Notes under the pieces: model-generated
The model's database searches: none
The model's input: the letters and a program-made list of their open reading frames with translations, nothing else
What the model was told of the DNA's origin: nothing
NCBI GenBank assembly: GCA_963850915.1
Contig: CAWKND010000004.1
Location: 744,001-808,000, forward strand
Length of the DNA: 64,000 nucleotides
DNA from: CAVTWH01 sp963850915
GTDB taxonomy: Bacteria > Actinomycetota > Actinomycetes > Mycobacteriales > Micromonosporaceae
Direction of reading: 5' to 3'
Translations under genes and position numbers: made by a program
Shown here: one piece after another, positions 54,997-62,703 of the stretch
How the letters are laid out: each line of letters starts with the position of its first letter
How positions within the stretch are numbered: position 1 is the first letter of the stretch

Positions 54997-56667
54997 TCAG
55001 GAGTTAGCCGGGGTGAGGTGCAGGATGACGTCCAGCGCGTTGAGCTGCGTGGGCTGCGCGGGCGCGTACGGGTTCGCCTCGTCCGGCCAGCCGACCCAGT
55101 TCTTCGTGCTGAATTCGGCACCGACGTTGGCCGCGGAGGTGATGATCACCGGGGTGTCGTTGACGAAGATGGTCTGCAGGGTCGACAGCGCGGCGGTACG
55201 ACTCGCGTCGTCCGTGGCGTTGGCGTAGGCCTGCAGCGCCGCGGTGGCGGCGTCGTTCTTGTAGCGACCGTAGTTACCGGCCACGCCACCAGTACCGACC
55301 GGCTTGTAGATCGCGCCGTCCATGATGTTCTGGTAGATGTCGTACGGGGTGGCGCCGTTGTTGGTCCAGTGCATGGCGGCGTCGAAGTTGCCCTCGTCGA
55401 TCGCCTTGAACCAGGCGTCCTGGTTGGCCTTGTCCACCGTCGCCGCGATACCGATCGTCGCCAGGTCGCTCTTGATGAGCTCAAGGTCGGTCTGGTAGTC
55501 CGACCAACCGGCCGGGTCGGTCAGGGTGATGGTGACAGCCTTGCCGGACGGGTCCTTCAGCGTGGTGCCGTCGAGCTTGTATCCGGCCTGCTGGAGCAGC
55601 GCCTTCGCGCCTTCCAGGTCAACGCCCTGGGTCTTGCCCTTGTACTGCGGGTCGATGAACGAGTCACCGGCCGGCGTCGGGATACCCGTGACGCTGTCGA
55701 CCTTCGGGTAGAAGTAGCCCGCCTCGCCCTGGACGAAGATGTTGTCCCGGTTGACGACCATGCTCATCGCCTTGCGCAGCTTCGGGTCGTCGAACGGCTT
55801 CTTGGTGGTGTTGATCCACAGACCGTGCACGCCCAGGGACGGCGGGAACCAGAGCTTGTAGTGCGCCGGGTCCTTGCTGGTGTAGACGGCCTTGTAGTTC
55901 GGGATGAAGACGAAGCTCCACTCGGCGGAACCGTCAGCCAGCGCGGTGGTCTGCGCGTTGTTGTCGGTGTAGGAGGTGTAACGGATCTCCTTCACCTTCG
56001 GCTGGGTACCCCAGTAGCCGGTCTCCCGCGCGCTGACCGTGATGGTCTGCGGGGTGAACGACTTCAGGGTGTACGGGCCGGTACCGATCGGGTTCTTGAC
56101 GGTGTCGGTCGCCGGGTCGGCGAACGTCGACCACTGGTGCTTCGGCACGATGATCTGGTCCAGGACCTTCGCCTGGTTCACGAACTGGGAGGTCGTGAAG
56201 GTCACCGTGACCGTGTTGCCGCTGCTGGTGATGTCCTTGAACGGGATCGCGTTCTGGTTCAGCGCGGAGCTGCCCTTGAGCAGCGTGAAGGTGTAGGCCA
56301 CGTCGTCAGCCGAGAAGGGCTGGCCGTCGGACCACGTCACGCCGTCTTTGAGGGTGAAGGTGACCTTGGTGAAGTTGTCCGCCCACTCGAACTTGGTGGC
56401 CAGCCACGGCTTGGCAGGGTCGGCTGGGCGGATCGGGTTGGTCATGGCCAAGGGCTCGTAGATCGTGTAACGGTAGCCCAGCGAAGCGCCCGCGGAGGAG
56501 CCGAGGAACGGGTTGTTGTTCTCGGTCTGCGTACCGTTGGGCATGCCAACGTTCAGCACGGTGACATTGCTCTTGCCGGAGCCCGACTTACTGGTACCGC
56601 AGCCGGCAACGGCGCCAATAGCCAGAACACCGGCGAGCGCGATCACGACAGTGCGTTTGACGCGCAT
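54997..56667 (-). CDS. ABC transporter substrate-binding lipoprotein, Opp/Dpp family
   Basis: 556-residue extracytoplasmic receptor (SBP_bac_5 family). The lipobox ends at C23 (IGAVAGC) after MRVKRTVVIALAGVLA, then a Gly/Ser linker. PLAMTNP, DGVTWSDGQPFSADDVAYTF and PYTLKSFTPQTI are family landmarks. The family is named for peptides, but several members bind oligosaccharides, including cellobiose-type sugars in Thermotoga and archaea. The LacI regulator upstream and GH1 gene downstream favour a beta-glucoside here. ATG at 56667 with a GGGAGAG site. Confidence 0.92.
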   Translation of the reverse strand: MRVKRTVVIALAGVLAIGAVAGCGTSKSGSGKSNVTVLNVGMPNGTQTENNNPFLGSSAGASLGYRYTIYEPLAMTNPIRPADPAKPWLATKFEWADNFTKVTFTLKDGVTWSDGQPFSADDVAYTFTLLKGSSALNQNAIPFKDITSSGNTVTVTFTTSQFVNQAKVLDQIIVPKHQWSTFADPATDTVKNPIGTGPYTLKSFTPQTITVSARETGYWGTQPKVKEIRYTSYTDNNAQTTALADGSAEWSFVFIPNYKAVYTSKDPAHYKLWFPPSLGVHGLWINTTKKPFDDPKLRKAMSMVVNRDNIFVQGEAGYFYPKVDSVTGIPTPAGDSFIDPQYKGKTQGVDLEGAKALLQQAGYKLDGTTLKDPSGKAVTITLTDPAGWSDYQTDLELIKSDLATIGIAATVDKANQDAWFKAIDEGNFDAAMHWTNNGATPYDIYQNIMDGAIYKPVGTGGVAGNYGRYKNDAATAALQAYANATDDASRTAALSTLQTIFVNDTPVIITSAANVGAEFSTKNWVGWPDEANPYAPAQPTQLNALDVILHLTPANS

Positions 56668-56823
56668 TTCTCTCCCTTAGTGAGCTCGTGGTTCCGGCGG
56701 GATTGCCGGGAACAGAGTGGGTGTCGAACGGGGTAAGGGCGTGGTGCATCGGGACGGGGCTGGTCAGCTCCGTCCACGGGTGGGTCTATGAATTCCCCAT
56801 TGGCGAGGTGCCGCCGGGTGCTT

Positions 56824-57020
56824 GGTGCCCAACTGGGGGTTGGTGCCTAACTTGGGGGTCGGTGCCTAACTGGGGTGTGCCTCATTTCGGTGGTGCGCCT
56901 CAATACGGTGGTGCGCCTCAATACGGTGGTGCGCCTCATTGCGGTGCCGTTCCTTGAAACCCGTGCCGTTCCTTGAAACCCGTGCCGTTCCTTGAACCGG
57001 TGCGGTTCCTTAACTCGGTG
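56824..57020. repeat. three consecutive tandem-repeat families upstream of the receptor gene
   Basis: Family a: three units of 17-19 nt (56824-56877, GGTGCCTAACT core). Family b: four units of about 18 nt (56878-56946, TGCGCCTCAATACGGTGG). Family c: four units of 18-19 nt (56947-57020, CCGTTCCTTGAAACCCGTG). The last unit overlaps the 3' end of the LacI gene by 11 bases, covering its TAA. The repeats fill the second half of the 342-base intergenic region that should hold the receptor promoter; 56668-56823 shows no gene, only an imperfect GTTCCGGC/GCCGGGAAC inverted repeat near 56690-56713. Confidence 0.88.
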
Positions 57021-58011
57021 TGGTGGAACCGCGGATTATCAGGGTCGTCGGGATCGTGTGTGGCTGGGCCGTCATGATCGTGCCGTCGAAGTGCGAGAGC
57101 AGCATGCGTGCCGCCGCCTCGCCCATCTGGCGCAGCGGCTGGCGGACGGTGGTCAGTGGTGGGTCGGTGTGCGCGGCGAGCGGGATGTCGTCGAAGCCGA
57201 CCACCGCGACGTCGTCGGGTACCCGCAGGCCGCCTTCGCGGAGCGCCTGCATGGCACCGGCCGCGGAGAGATCGTTGTGGGCGAAGACCGCGTCGAACTT
57301 GGCTCCCCCGTCGAGCAGCTTCTTCACCGCCTGGCGCCCGTAGTCGAAGGTGAAGTCGCCCTCGATCACCAGCGACTGGTCCAGGGGCAGCCCGGCGTCG
57401 GCGTACTCGGTGCCGAAGCCGGCCAGCCGCTCCTGGGTACAGCCGAAGGCGTCCAGCCCGGTGATGACCACGGGGCGGCGCCGGCCGAGGGCGATCAGGT
57501 GCGCTGCCGCCGCTGCTCCACCGACCCGGTTGGTGGTCGCTACCGAGGGGAACATCGGCTGGTGCCCGCGGTCGTCGATGAGTACCACCGGCAGCCCGCG
57601 CTCGTGCAGCTGGGCGATGTACTCGATGGTGCCCTCGGGCTCGATCACCAGCAGCCCCTCGAAGGACTTCGCCGAGACCTGGGTCTCGAACTGACGCATC
57701 GACTCCTCGCCGCGGTTGCAGGTGAACAGCAGCAGGCCGTAGCCCTCGCTCTCCACCACGTCGACGGCGCCCTGCAGCACGTCGCCCATCCATGGCCAGA
57801 CGAGCGAGGGGACCAGCATGCCGACCAGCTGGGTGCGCCCCCGGGCCAGGCCGACCGCGCGGGCGCTGGGTACGTAGCCCAGGTCGTCGATGACCCGCCG
57901 GACCCGGGCCGCCGTCGCGGCGTCGAGTTCACCCTTGCCGTTGAGGACCCGCGACACGGTGGTCTTGCTGACCCCGGCCTGGGCCGCGACATCGGCGATG
58001 GTGATGGGCAA
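57010..58011 (-). CDS. LacI family transcriptional regulator
   Basis: 333-residue regulator. The N-terminal helix-turn-helix and hinge are MPITIADVAAQAGVSKTTVSRVLNG and ARAVGLARGRTQ, and the ligand domain has VIEPEGTIEYIAQL, GLDAFGCTQERLAGF, FAHNDLSAAGAMQA and VVGFDDIPLAAHTDPPLTTV. It starts with TTG at 58011, with GGAG upstream and no better codon. First gene of the minus-strand beta-glucoside region. CebR-like palindromes lie upstream (58133-58146 and 58240-58253), suggesting autoregulation. Confidence 0.92.
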   Translation of the reverse strand: MPITIADVAAQAGVSKTTVSRVLNGKGELDAATAARVRRVIDDLGYVPSARAVGLARGRTQLVGMLVPSLVWPWMGDVLQGAVDVVESEGYGLLLFTCNRGEESMRQFETQVSAKSFEGLLVIEPEGTIEYIAQLHERGLPVVLIDDRGHQPMFPSVATTNRVGGAAAAAHLIALGRRRPVVITGLDAFGCTQERLAGFGTEYADAGLPLDQSLVIEGDFTFDYGRQAVKKLLDGGAKFDAVFAHNDLSAAGAMQALREGGLRVPDDVAVVGFDDIPLAAHTDPPLTTVRQPLRQMGEAAARMLLSHFDGTIMTAQPHTIPTTLIIRGSTTPS

Positions 58012-58132
58012 CGGAGGCTCCAGTTCCTGGGGGCGTGCACCGGGGCGGGGCGGGACGGCGGTGAAGATGGGGTGTTTAAGGGCGGGGCGTAGATCGTGAC
58101 AATGTGGTTAACAACGTGTTCGGGAGCGGTTG

Positions 58133-58146
58133 CGGAAGCGGTTCCG
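58133..58146. promoter_or_regulatory. LacI-type operator candidate, proximal
   Basis: CGGAAGCGGTTCCG has GGAA/TTCC arms around a CG-centred core, the general shape of LacI-family operators. A related half-site GGGAGCGGTT (58122-58131) is directly adjacent. They lie 110-135 bases upstream of the LacI start. Confidence 0.45.
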
Positions 58147-58239
58147 TGCAGCGAAGTCAACCGGAGTGACTCGTGACACGTCAATCACGGGAACGTAACG
58201 AACAAGACTAAATTTAAGACATAACTAATGACGCGCAGA

Positions 58240-58253
58240 TGGAAGCGCTCCCA
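58240..58253. promoter_or_regulatory. CebR-like operator candidate, distal
   Basis: TGGAAGCGCTCCCA differs by one base from the TGGGAGCGCTCCCA operator of the actinobacterial cellobiose regulators CebR/CelR. It lies in an unusually AT-rich patch (about 58190-58310) 230 bases upstream of the LacI gene. The rest of 58012-58304 holds no gene that I can see. Confidence 0.55.
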
Positions 58254-58304
58254 AAGCATCGAGAAACGATCAAATGCCTCATTGTGAAGAGTGTTTACGG
58301 TTGG

Positions 58305-58691
58305 CTAGTCGATCAGCGTGACAATGCTGAGATGGACACCCAACCGGCTGGCGGCCTTCTGGTACGGCTCCGGCTCGGTACTCACCACCACTGCGCGGGC
58401 AGCGAGTGCGGCGAGCACCACAGCCGCTGTGACCAGGTCAATCTCGGGAGCGAGCCGGCGTAGCCGGGCCACATCCCAGGCCGCCCCGACCGGAAAGTCG
58501 ACCAGCAGGCAGCCGGCGAGCAGTGCCCGTAGCCGGGCCGAGGGCGGGCCGGCCGGGGCGCTGGCCAGCACCGGAGCGAGTACCAGTGGGGTCTGTTCGC
58601 GCAGCAGTGCGGCGCGGTGCAGGCGCCACAGCGCCGGGCTACCCCGGTCGGCGGCGCCAAGCGCGTCGGGCGCGTACACCAGCCCGGTCAT
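58305..58691 (-). CDS. PIN-like domain protein, possible toxin
   Basis: 128-residue protein with a PIN-like pattern: a hydrophobic first strand reaching Asp (LVYAPDALGA), helical middle, DLVTAAVVLAALAARAVVVSTEPEPYQKAA resembling the last acidic helix and strand of PIN ribonucleases. Conserved acidic residues are fewer than in canonical VapC, so the fold call is tentative. ATG at 58691. It lies 42 bases downstream of a small protein with a ribbon-helix-helix-like N-terminus, the order antitoxin-toxin. Confidence 0.55.
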   Translation of the reverse strand: MTGLVYAPDALGAADRGSPALWRLHRAALLREQTPLVLAPVLASAPAGPPSARLRALLAGCLLVDFPVGAAWDVARLRRLAPEIDLVTAAVVLAALAARAVVVSTEPEPYQKAASRLGVHLSIVTLID

Positions 58692-58733
58692 CGCGGCCCG
58701 CCGCTCATCTCCACCCGCCGGTAAGCAAGGGCG

Positions 58734-59063
58734 TCAGGCGGCCGGGGCGTCGGCGCGCAGGGCGGCGAGCGCGGCGCGGTATTCGTGCTCCCGCTCGGCC
58801 GGTACCGGCTGGCCGACACCGAGCTCGTCGAGTACCTGGACGGCGCGTTCGACACCGGCCGCGCGCTCCGCGCCGGCGCCGGAGAGCGGTCCGTACTCGG
58901 CCTCGTAGCCGTCGACGGCGCGCAGTCCGGCCTCCACTCGCGCGCGGTGCTCGGCGTAGCCCGACAGCCATGCCGACAGGCTCAGTCCAGCGGCCCGGGC
59001 CGACTCGACAGCCGCTTGGTAAGCCCTTTCCTCGAGCGATACCGTGATCTTCCGTACCACCAT
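58734..59063 (-). CDS. ribbon-helix-helix-like protein, possible antitoxin
   Basis: 109-residue protein beginning MVVRKITVSLEERAYQAAVESARAAGLSLSAWLSGYAEHRA, the strand-helix-helix pattern of RHH/CopG-type antitoxins (TVSLEE... then a helix with SLSAWL). The C-terminal 60 residues are acidic and helical, as expected for a toxin-binding tail. ATG at 59063. It precedes the PIN-like gene on the same strand and is divergent from map. Confidence 0.6.
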   Translation of the reverse strand: MVVRKITVSLEERAYQAAVESARAAGLSLSAWLSGYAEHRARVEAGLRAVDGYEAEYGPLSGAGAERAAGVERAVQVLDELGVGQPVPAEREHEYRAALAALRADAPAA

Positions 59064-59107
59064 GGAAGCAGCGTACCGCACTGGTCGTACCGCCGGTATG
59101 ACCGTGT

Positions 59108-59113
59108 TAGGCT
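59108..59113 (+). promoter_or_regulatory. possible -10 box for leaderless map
   Basis: TAGGCT, an actinobacterial TAnnnT -10 type, ends seven bases before the map ATG. No ribosome-binding site is visible in between, which would fit a leaderless transcript starting at the ATG. No convincing -35 is seen. Confidence 0.35.
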
Positions 59114-59120
59114 GGCTCGT

Positions 59121-59978
59121 ATGACCGTCCGCGCTCCGCTGGTCCCGGGCACCCAGAGCCCGTGGCGTCAGGTACCCACGCAGATTGCCCGCCCTGAATA
59201 TGTCGGCCGCCGCGGCCCGGCGCCGTTCCGCGGCCCGGCCGTGCAGACGCCCGAGACGATCGCCAAGATGCGCGTCGCCGGCCGGCTCGCCGCCCAGGCC
59301 ACCCAGTTGGCGGGGGAGTACTGCAAGCCCGGGGTGACCACGGACGAGATCGACCGGGTGGTGCACGAGTTCCTCTGCGACCACGGCGCCTACCCGTCAA
59401 CCCTCGGCTACAAGGGTTATCCCAAGTCTTGCTGCACCTCCTTGAACGAAGTCATCTGCCACGGCATCCCGGACAGCACGGTGATCCAGGACGGCGACAT
59501 CATCAACGTCGACGTCACCGCGTTCCTCGACGGTGTACACGGCGACACCGACGCCACCTTCTGTGTCGGCGAGGTCTCCGAGGAGGCGCGGCTGCTGGTG
59601 GAGCGCACGCACGAGGCGACGATGCGCGGCATCAAGGCGGTCGCGCCGGGGCGCCCGGTCAACGTCATCGGTCGGGTGATCGAGTCCTATGCCAAGCGCT
59701 TCGGCTACGGTGTCGTACGCGACTTCGGCGGGCACGGCATCTGCACCACGTTCCACACCGGACTGTTCATCCCGCACTACGACAACCCGTCGGCCACCAC
59801 GACCATGGAGGTCGGGATGACCTTCACCATCGAGCCGATGATCACGCTCGGCACGCACACCTACGAGATGTGGAAGGACGGCTGGACGGTGGTCACCAAG
59901 GATCGCCGGTGGACCGCCCAGTTCGAACACACCCTCGTGGTCACCGAGTCCGGAGCGGAGATCCTGACCCTGCCGTGA
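59121..59978 (+). CDS. map: type I methionyl aminopeptidase
   Basis: Removes the initiator methionine from new proteins; 285 residues. Metal ligands are present in order: Asp in NVDVTAFLDGVHGDTDATF, His in FGGHGIC, Glu in FTIEPM and Glu in QFEHTLVV. The first 45 residues form the actinobacterial extension (VPTQIARPEYVGRRGPAPF). The ATG at 59121 gives the family start MTVRAPLVPGTQSPWRQ; the frame is open upstream, but that is antisense to the RHH gene. The stop overlaps the next gene's GTG by four bases. Confidence 0.95.
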   Translation: MTVRAPLVPGTQSPWRQVPTQIARPEYVGRRGPAPFRGPAVQTPETIAKMRVAGRLAAQATQLAGEYCKPGVTTDEIDRVVHEFLCDHGAYPSTLGYKGYPKSCCTSLNEVICHGIPDSTVIQDGDIINVDVTAFLDGVHGDTDATFCVGEVSEEARLLVERTHEATMRGIKAVAPGRPVNVIGRVIESYAKRFGYGVVRDFGGHGICTTFHTGLFIPHYDNPSATTTMEVGMTFTIEPMITLGTHTYEMWKDGWTVVTKDRRWTAQFEHTLVVTESGAEILTLP

Positions 59979-60781
59979 ACACCCCACCCACGCACGCCGC
60001 CTCGCCCGAACCCCCCTCCGTTGTGGACCAGTCCGTCGCTGCGGCGGCGGGTGATCGAAGGGGTGCAGACATGGACGGGGTACCGGCGGCCGCCGACGAG
60101 CACCATCACGCGGACGTGTCCGGCGGTTGGCTACGGCCGGCCGTCTTCGGCGCGATGGACGGGCTGGTCACCAACATCGCCCTGATCGCCGGCGTCGGTG
60201 GCGGCGGGGTCAACCGGCACACGGTGGTACTCACCGGCTTCGCCGGGCTGGTCGCCGGGGCGATCTCGATGGGGCTCGGCGAGTACACCTCGGTGCGTAC
60301 CCAGAACGAGCAGATCGCCGGCGAGGTCGCCAAGGAGCGGCGCGAACTGGAGCGCAACCCGCTCGCCGAGGCCGAGGAGCTGGCCCAGCTGTGGATCGAG
60401 CGCGGGCTGTCGCCGGAGCTGGCCCGGCAGGTCGCCACGGCGGTGGGGGAGAACCCCGACGAGGCCGTCCGGGTACACGCCCGCGAAGAGCTCGGCATCG
60501 ATCCACACGACCTGCCCAGCCCGTGGGTCGCGGCGTTCTCGTCGTTCGTGTGCTTCTCGATCGGTGCGCTGATTCCCCTGGTGCCCTACCTCTTCGGCGC
60601 CGCGGCGCTGTGGCTGGCGCTGGCTGTCGGTGGGCTCGGCCTGTTCGTGGCCGGCGCCCTGACCGCCCGGTTCACCAACCGGCGCTGGTGGACCAGCGGC
60701 CTGCGGCAGCTGGTACTCGGCCTGGCGGCGGCCGGCGCCACGTACGTGATCGGCCGGCTGATCGGTGCCGGCATCGGCTGA
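59975..60781 (+). CDS. VIT1/CCC1 transporter family protein
   Basis: 268-residue membrane protein with five helices and the VIT1 signature EHHHADVSGGWLRPAVFGAMDGLVTNIALIAGVGG at the start of the domain. A cytoplasmic helical segment with acidic residues (RTQNEQIAGEVAKERRELERNPLAEAEEL) follows the second helix. The family moves iron or manganese. The GTG at 59975 overlaps the map stop (GTGA); an ATG at 60071 with GAAGGGG upstream is an equally good start that removes 32 Pro/Ala-rich residues. A weak 6-bp GCTGAC/GTCAGC hairpin follows at 60808-60825. Confidence 0.85.
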   Translation: MNTPPTHAASPEPPSVVDQSVAAAAGDRRGADMDGVPAAADEHHHADVSGGWLRPAVFGAMDGLVTNIALIAGVGGGGVNRHTVVLTGFAGLVAGAISMGLGEYTSVRTQNEQIAGEVAKERRELERNPLAEAEELAQLWIERGLSPELARQVATAVGENPDEAVRVHAREELGIDPHDLPSPWVAAFSSFVCFSIGALIPLVPYLFGAAALWLALAVGGLGLFVAGALTARFTNRRWWTSGLRQLVLGLAAAGATYVIGRLIGAGIG

Positions 60782-60820
60782 CCCGCTCTGGGCTCGCGCT
60801 CCGGGTAGCTGACGGGCGGG

Positions 60821-61300
60821 TCAGCCGGCGGCGGGCGGCTCGGGGGCCAGCCGGAAGATCCGGATCTGCCGCCCCGCCCGCTCGATGTACGTCTGGTACG
60901 CCGGCCACATCACCAGGAGCAGGCCGAGCAGGCGCTCCCGCTCCGCGCCGGTACCCAGGGTGGCGCGTACCGGGATGCGCCGGCCGTCGAGCGTGACGGT
61001 GGCCAGCGGGTCGGCGAGCAGGTTGGCCGACCACGCCGGATGGTTGGGCTGGCCCCAGTTCGAGCCGATCACCACGTACCCGTCGCCGTCCCGCACGTAC
61101 AGCAGCGGGTTGGTCCGTGGCTCGCCGGAGACCCGGCCGGTGGTGGTGATCAGCATGGACGGCAGCCCGTCCAGGTTCAGCGCCACCACCCGGCCCTTGG
61201 TCACCCGGCCGAGCGCCCGGTCCAGCGGTACCAGCATCCGGAACAGCCGGGCGAACCAGCGCTTGTGTCCCAGTCGGCGGGCCAGGTCGGCGATCGGCAT
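60821..61300 (-). CDS. DUF385/deazaflavin-dependent nitroreductase family protein
   Basis: 159-residue member of the nitroreductase/quinone reductase family related to mycobacterial Ddn. LPSMLITTTGRVSGEPRTNPLLYVRDGDGYVVIGSNWGQPNHPAWSANLLADP is the characteristic split-barrel core, which in relatives binds F420. The C-terminus (MWPAYQTYIERAGRQIRIFRLAP) also matches. Oxidoreductase or stress role; substrate unknown. ATG at 61300. Confidence 0.85.
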   Translation of the reverse strand: MPIADLARRLGHKRWFARLFRMLVPLDRALGRVTKGRVVALNLDGLPSMLITTTGRVSGEPRTNPLLYVRDGDGYVVIGSNWGQPNHPAWSANLLADPLATVTLDGRRIPVRATLGTGAERERLLGLLLVMWPAYQTYIERAGRQIRIFRLAPEPPAAG

Positions 61301-61375
61301 GGGCGGAAGTATTACCTGGTCACACGGTCTACGTAAACCCGAGCGTCGGGGAACCGAGCGGCCAGCCGGCCCAGG

Positions 61376-61793
61376 TCAGCTGACCGTACCGGGCAGCGCC
61401 ACGGTCACCGGGCTCTGCCCGGCGGTACGCCGCCACCGGGCCGCGCGCAGTGCGCAGTCGGTGAGCGCGGACAGCGGACTGCGCCGGGCGTCCCCGGACA
61501 GGCCGGGCAGGGTGGCGCGCCAGACGGCGGCGGTCCGGTCCTCGATATCGACCGCCAGCTTCGAGCGCGCTGGCCTGGTCGACCACCGGAAACGGCAGGT
61601 CGTACGCCGGCGCGGCGGCAGGCGGAGTGGCGCCCCCGGCGCTCAGCTGCTCCAGGAGTACGTCACGCCGGTCCCGGTGCGCCGCCTCGCACTGGCGGGC
61701 CTGGTCCACCGCCGCCCCGGTCAGGTGCGCGCCGACCACGCCGTACCCCCAGATCGCGGCGTGCTCGGCGGCGAGCGCGTCGGTCAGGCTCAC
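61376..61793 (-). pseudogene. DUF4439 ferritin-like domain protein, one frame break
   Basis: About 139-residue four-helix ferritin-like protein. SLTDALAAEHAAIWGYGVVGAHLTG and ARQCEAAHRDRRDVLLEQL give the first two helices with the Glu/His pattern; PAYDLPFPV is the family linker. Near 61562 an extra base (CTCGAAG instead of CTCAAG) shifts the frame; the rest (KLAVDIEDRTAAVWRATLPG...LTDCALRAARWR) is in the next frame and ends at 61376. GTG start at 61793, overlapping the lipoprotein stop (GTGA), so the two are coupled. Confidence 0.7.
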
Positions 61794-62317
61794 GACAGCG
61801 CCTCCCCGTGGGTGGCTCGGCACGCGGCGATCGAGCCGAGCAGCCCGGCATACCCGGCCGGCGCGGCGACGCAGGCACTGACCGCGTCCAGTTGGGCCGC
61901 CTGCTCGGCCGACTTCAACTGGGCCAGCGCGGCGGTCGGGTCGGCCGGTACGGCGCTGGGCACGGCAGTGGCTGACGGGGCCGGTGAGGTGGGCTGCCCC
62001 ATGGCCGTCAGGAGTGCGCTGACATGGGCGTTGTGGTCGTCGAGCAGGGGTGCGAGCCGCTCGGTCAGGCTGGGCTGGGCGAGCATGGTCGCCTGGTACC
62101 CGCTGATCAGGGTGAGCGTCCCGGCCAGTACCGGCGCGAGTGCGCTGGGTGTGGCGGCGGCCGGCGGATCGTTGCCGAACGGCCCGCAGCCGGCAACGGC
62201 GAGGGTGGCCACCCCGGCAGTGGCGGCACCCAACGCGCCTCGCCGGCTCACCCCGGCCGGTCGGGGGGACCGCGGCGCGGGCGGGTTCGAGCGGGGCACC
62301 CGGCAAGTGAACACCAT
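61790..62317 (-). CDS. Tat-type lipoprotein, paired with the ferritin-like protein
   Basis: 175-residue secreted lipoprotein. A twin-arginine-like SRRGAL (R25-R26), a hydrophobic segment and a lipobox ending at C44 (LAVAGC) indicate export and lipid anchoring. The mature part is helical (TLISGYQATMLAQPSLTERLAPLLDDHNAHVSALL) and may resemble ferritin-like packing. Function unknown. I chose the ATG at 62317 (MVFTCRVPRS); the frame is open further upstream but runs through the 46-nt repeats and is unlikely to be coding. Confidence 0.75.
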   Translation of the reverse strand: MVFTCRVPRSNPPAPRSPRPAGVSRRGALGAATAGVATLAVAGCGPFGNDPPAAATPSALAPVLAGTLTLISGYQATMLAQPSLTERLAPLLDDHNAHVSALLTAMGQPTSPAPSATAVPSAVPADPTAALAQLKSAEQAAQLDAVSACVAAPAGYAGLLGSIAACRATHGEALS

Positions 62318-62334
62318 GCGAGCCGTCCCTGGTA

Positions 62335-62472
62335 GCCGGCCCGCCGCCAGTTGGGACCGGCGTCCGGACAGAGACTGGTGGCCGGCCCGCCGCCGGTCGG
62401 GACGGGCGTCCGGACAGAGACTGGTGGCCGGCCCGCCGCCGGTCGGGACGGGCGTCCGGACAGAGATCGGAG
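62335..62472. repeat. 46-nt tandem repeat between the lipoprotein gene and rimP
   Basis: Three units of 46 nt start at 62335, 62381 and 62427; the second and third are almost identical, the first diverges more. Each holds GGCGTCCGGACAGAGA. They occupy most of the 386-base divergent region (62318-62703), which contains no other recognisable feature. Confidence 0.88.
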
Positions 62473-62703
62473 CGCCGATGGCCCAATTCCGGTCACGGCG
62501 AGTTACGCTCTGCGCAGCCGCCGTCCGGGAGCAAACCGGGCGCGCGGTCCTCGGCGTGTCCGCGCTGGCCCCGGTCAGAGCGGGCCTGCCCGCACGGTCC
62601 TGGCACCACGCTCTTCGCACCAGGGCCCAACACCAGTCAGGATTCGACAAGCGACGACGCCGCCGCCGGGCGGCGCCGACCATAGGCGGAGCGGAGGTGT
62701 GCG

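Noticed and set aside
56688..56957. An 89-residue plus-strand open frame with G-A-P-Q-Y-G repeats
   Set aside because: It is only the translation of an intergenic 18-nt array, has no ribosome-binding site and resembles no family I know.
56824..57020. CRISPR array
   Set aside because: Units are 17-19 nt with no unique spacers and no cas genes nearby.
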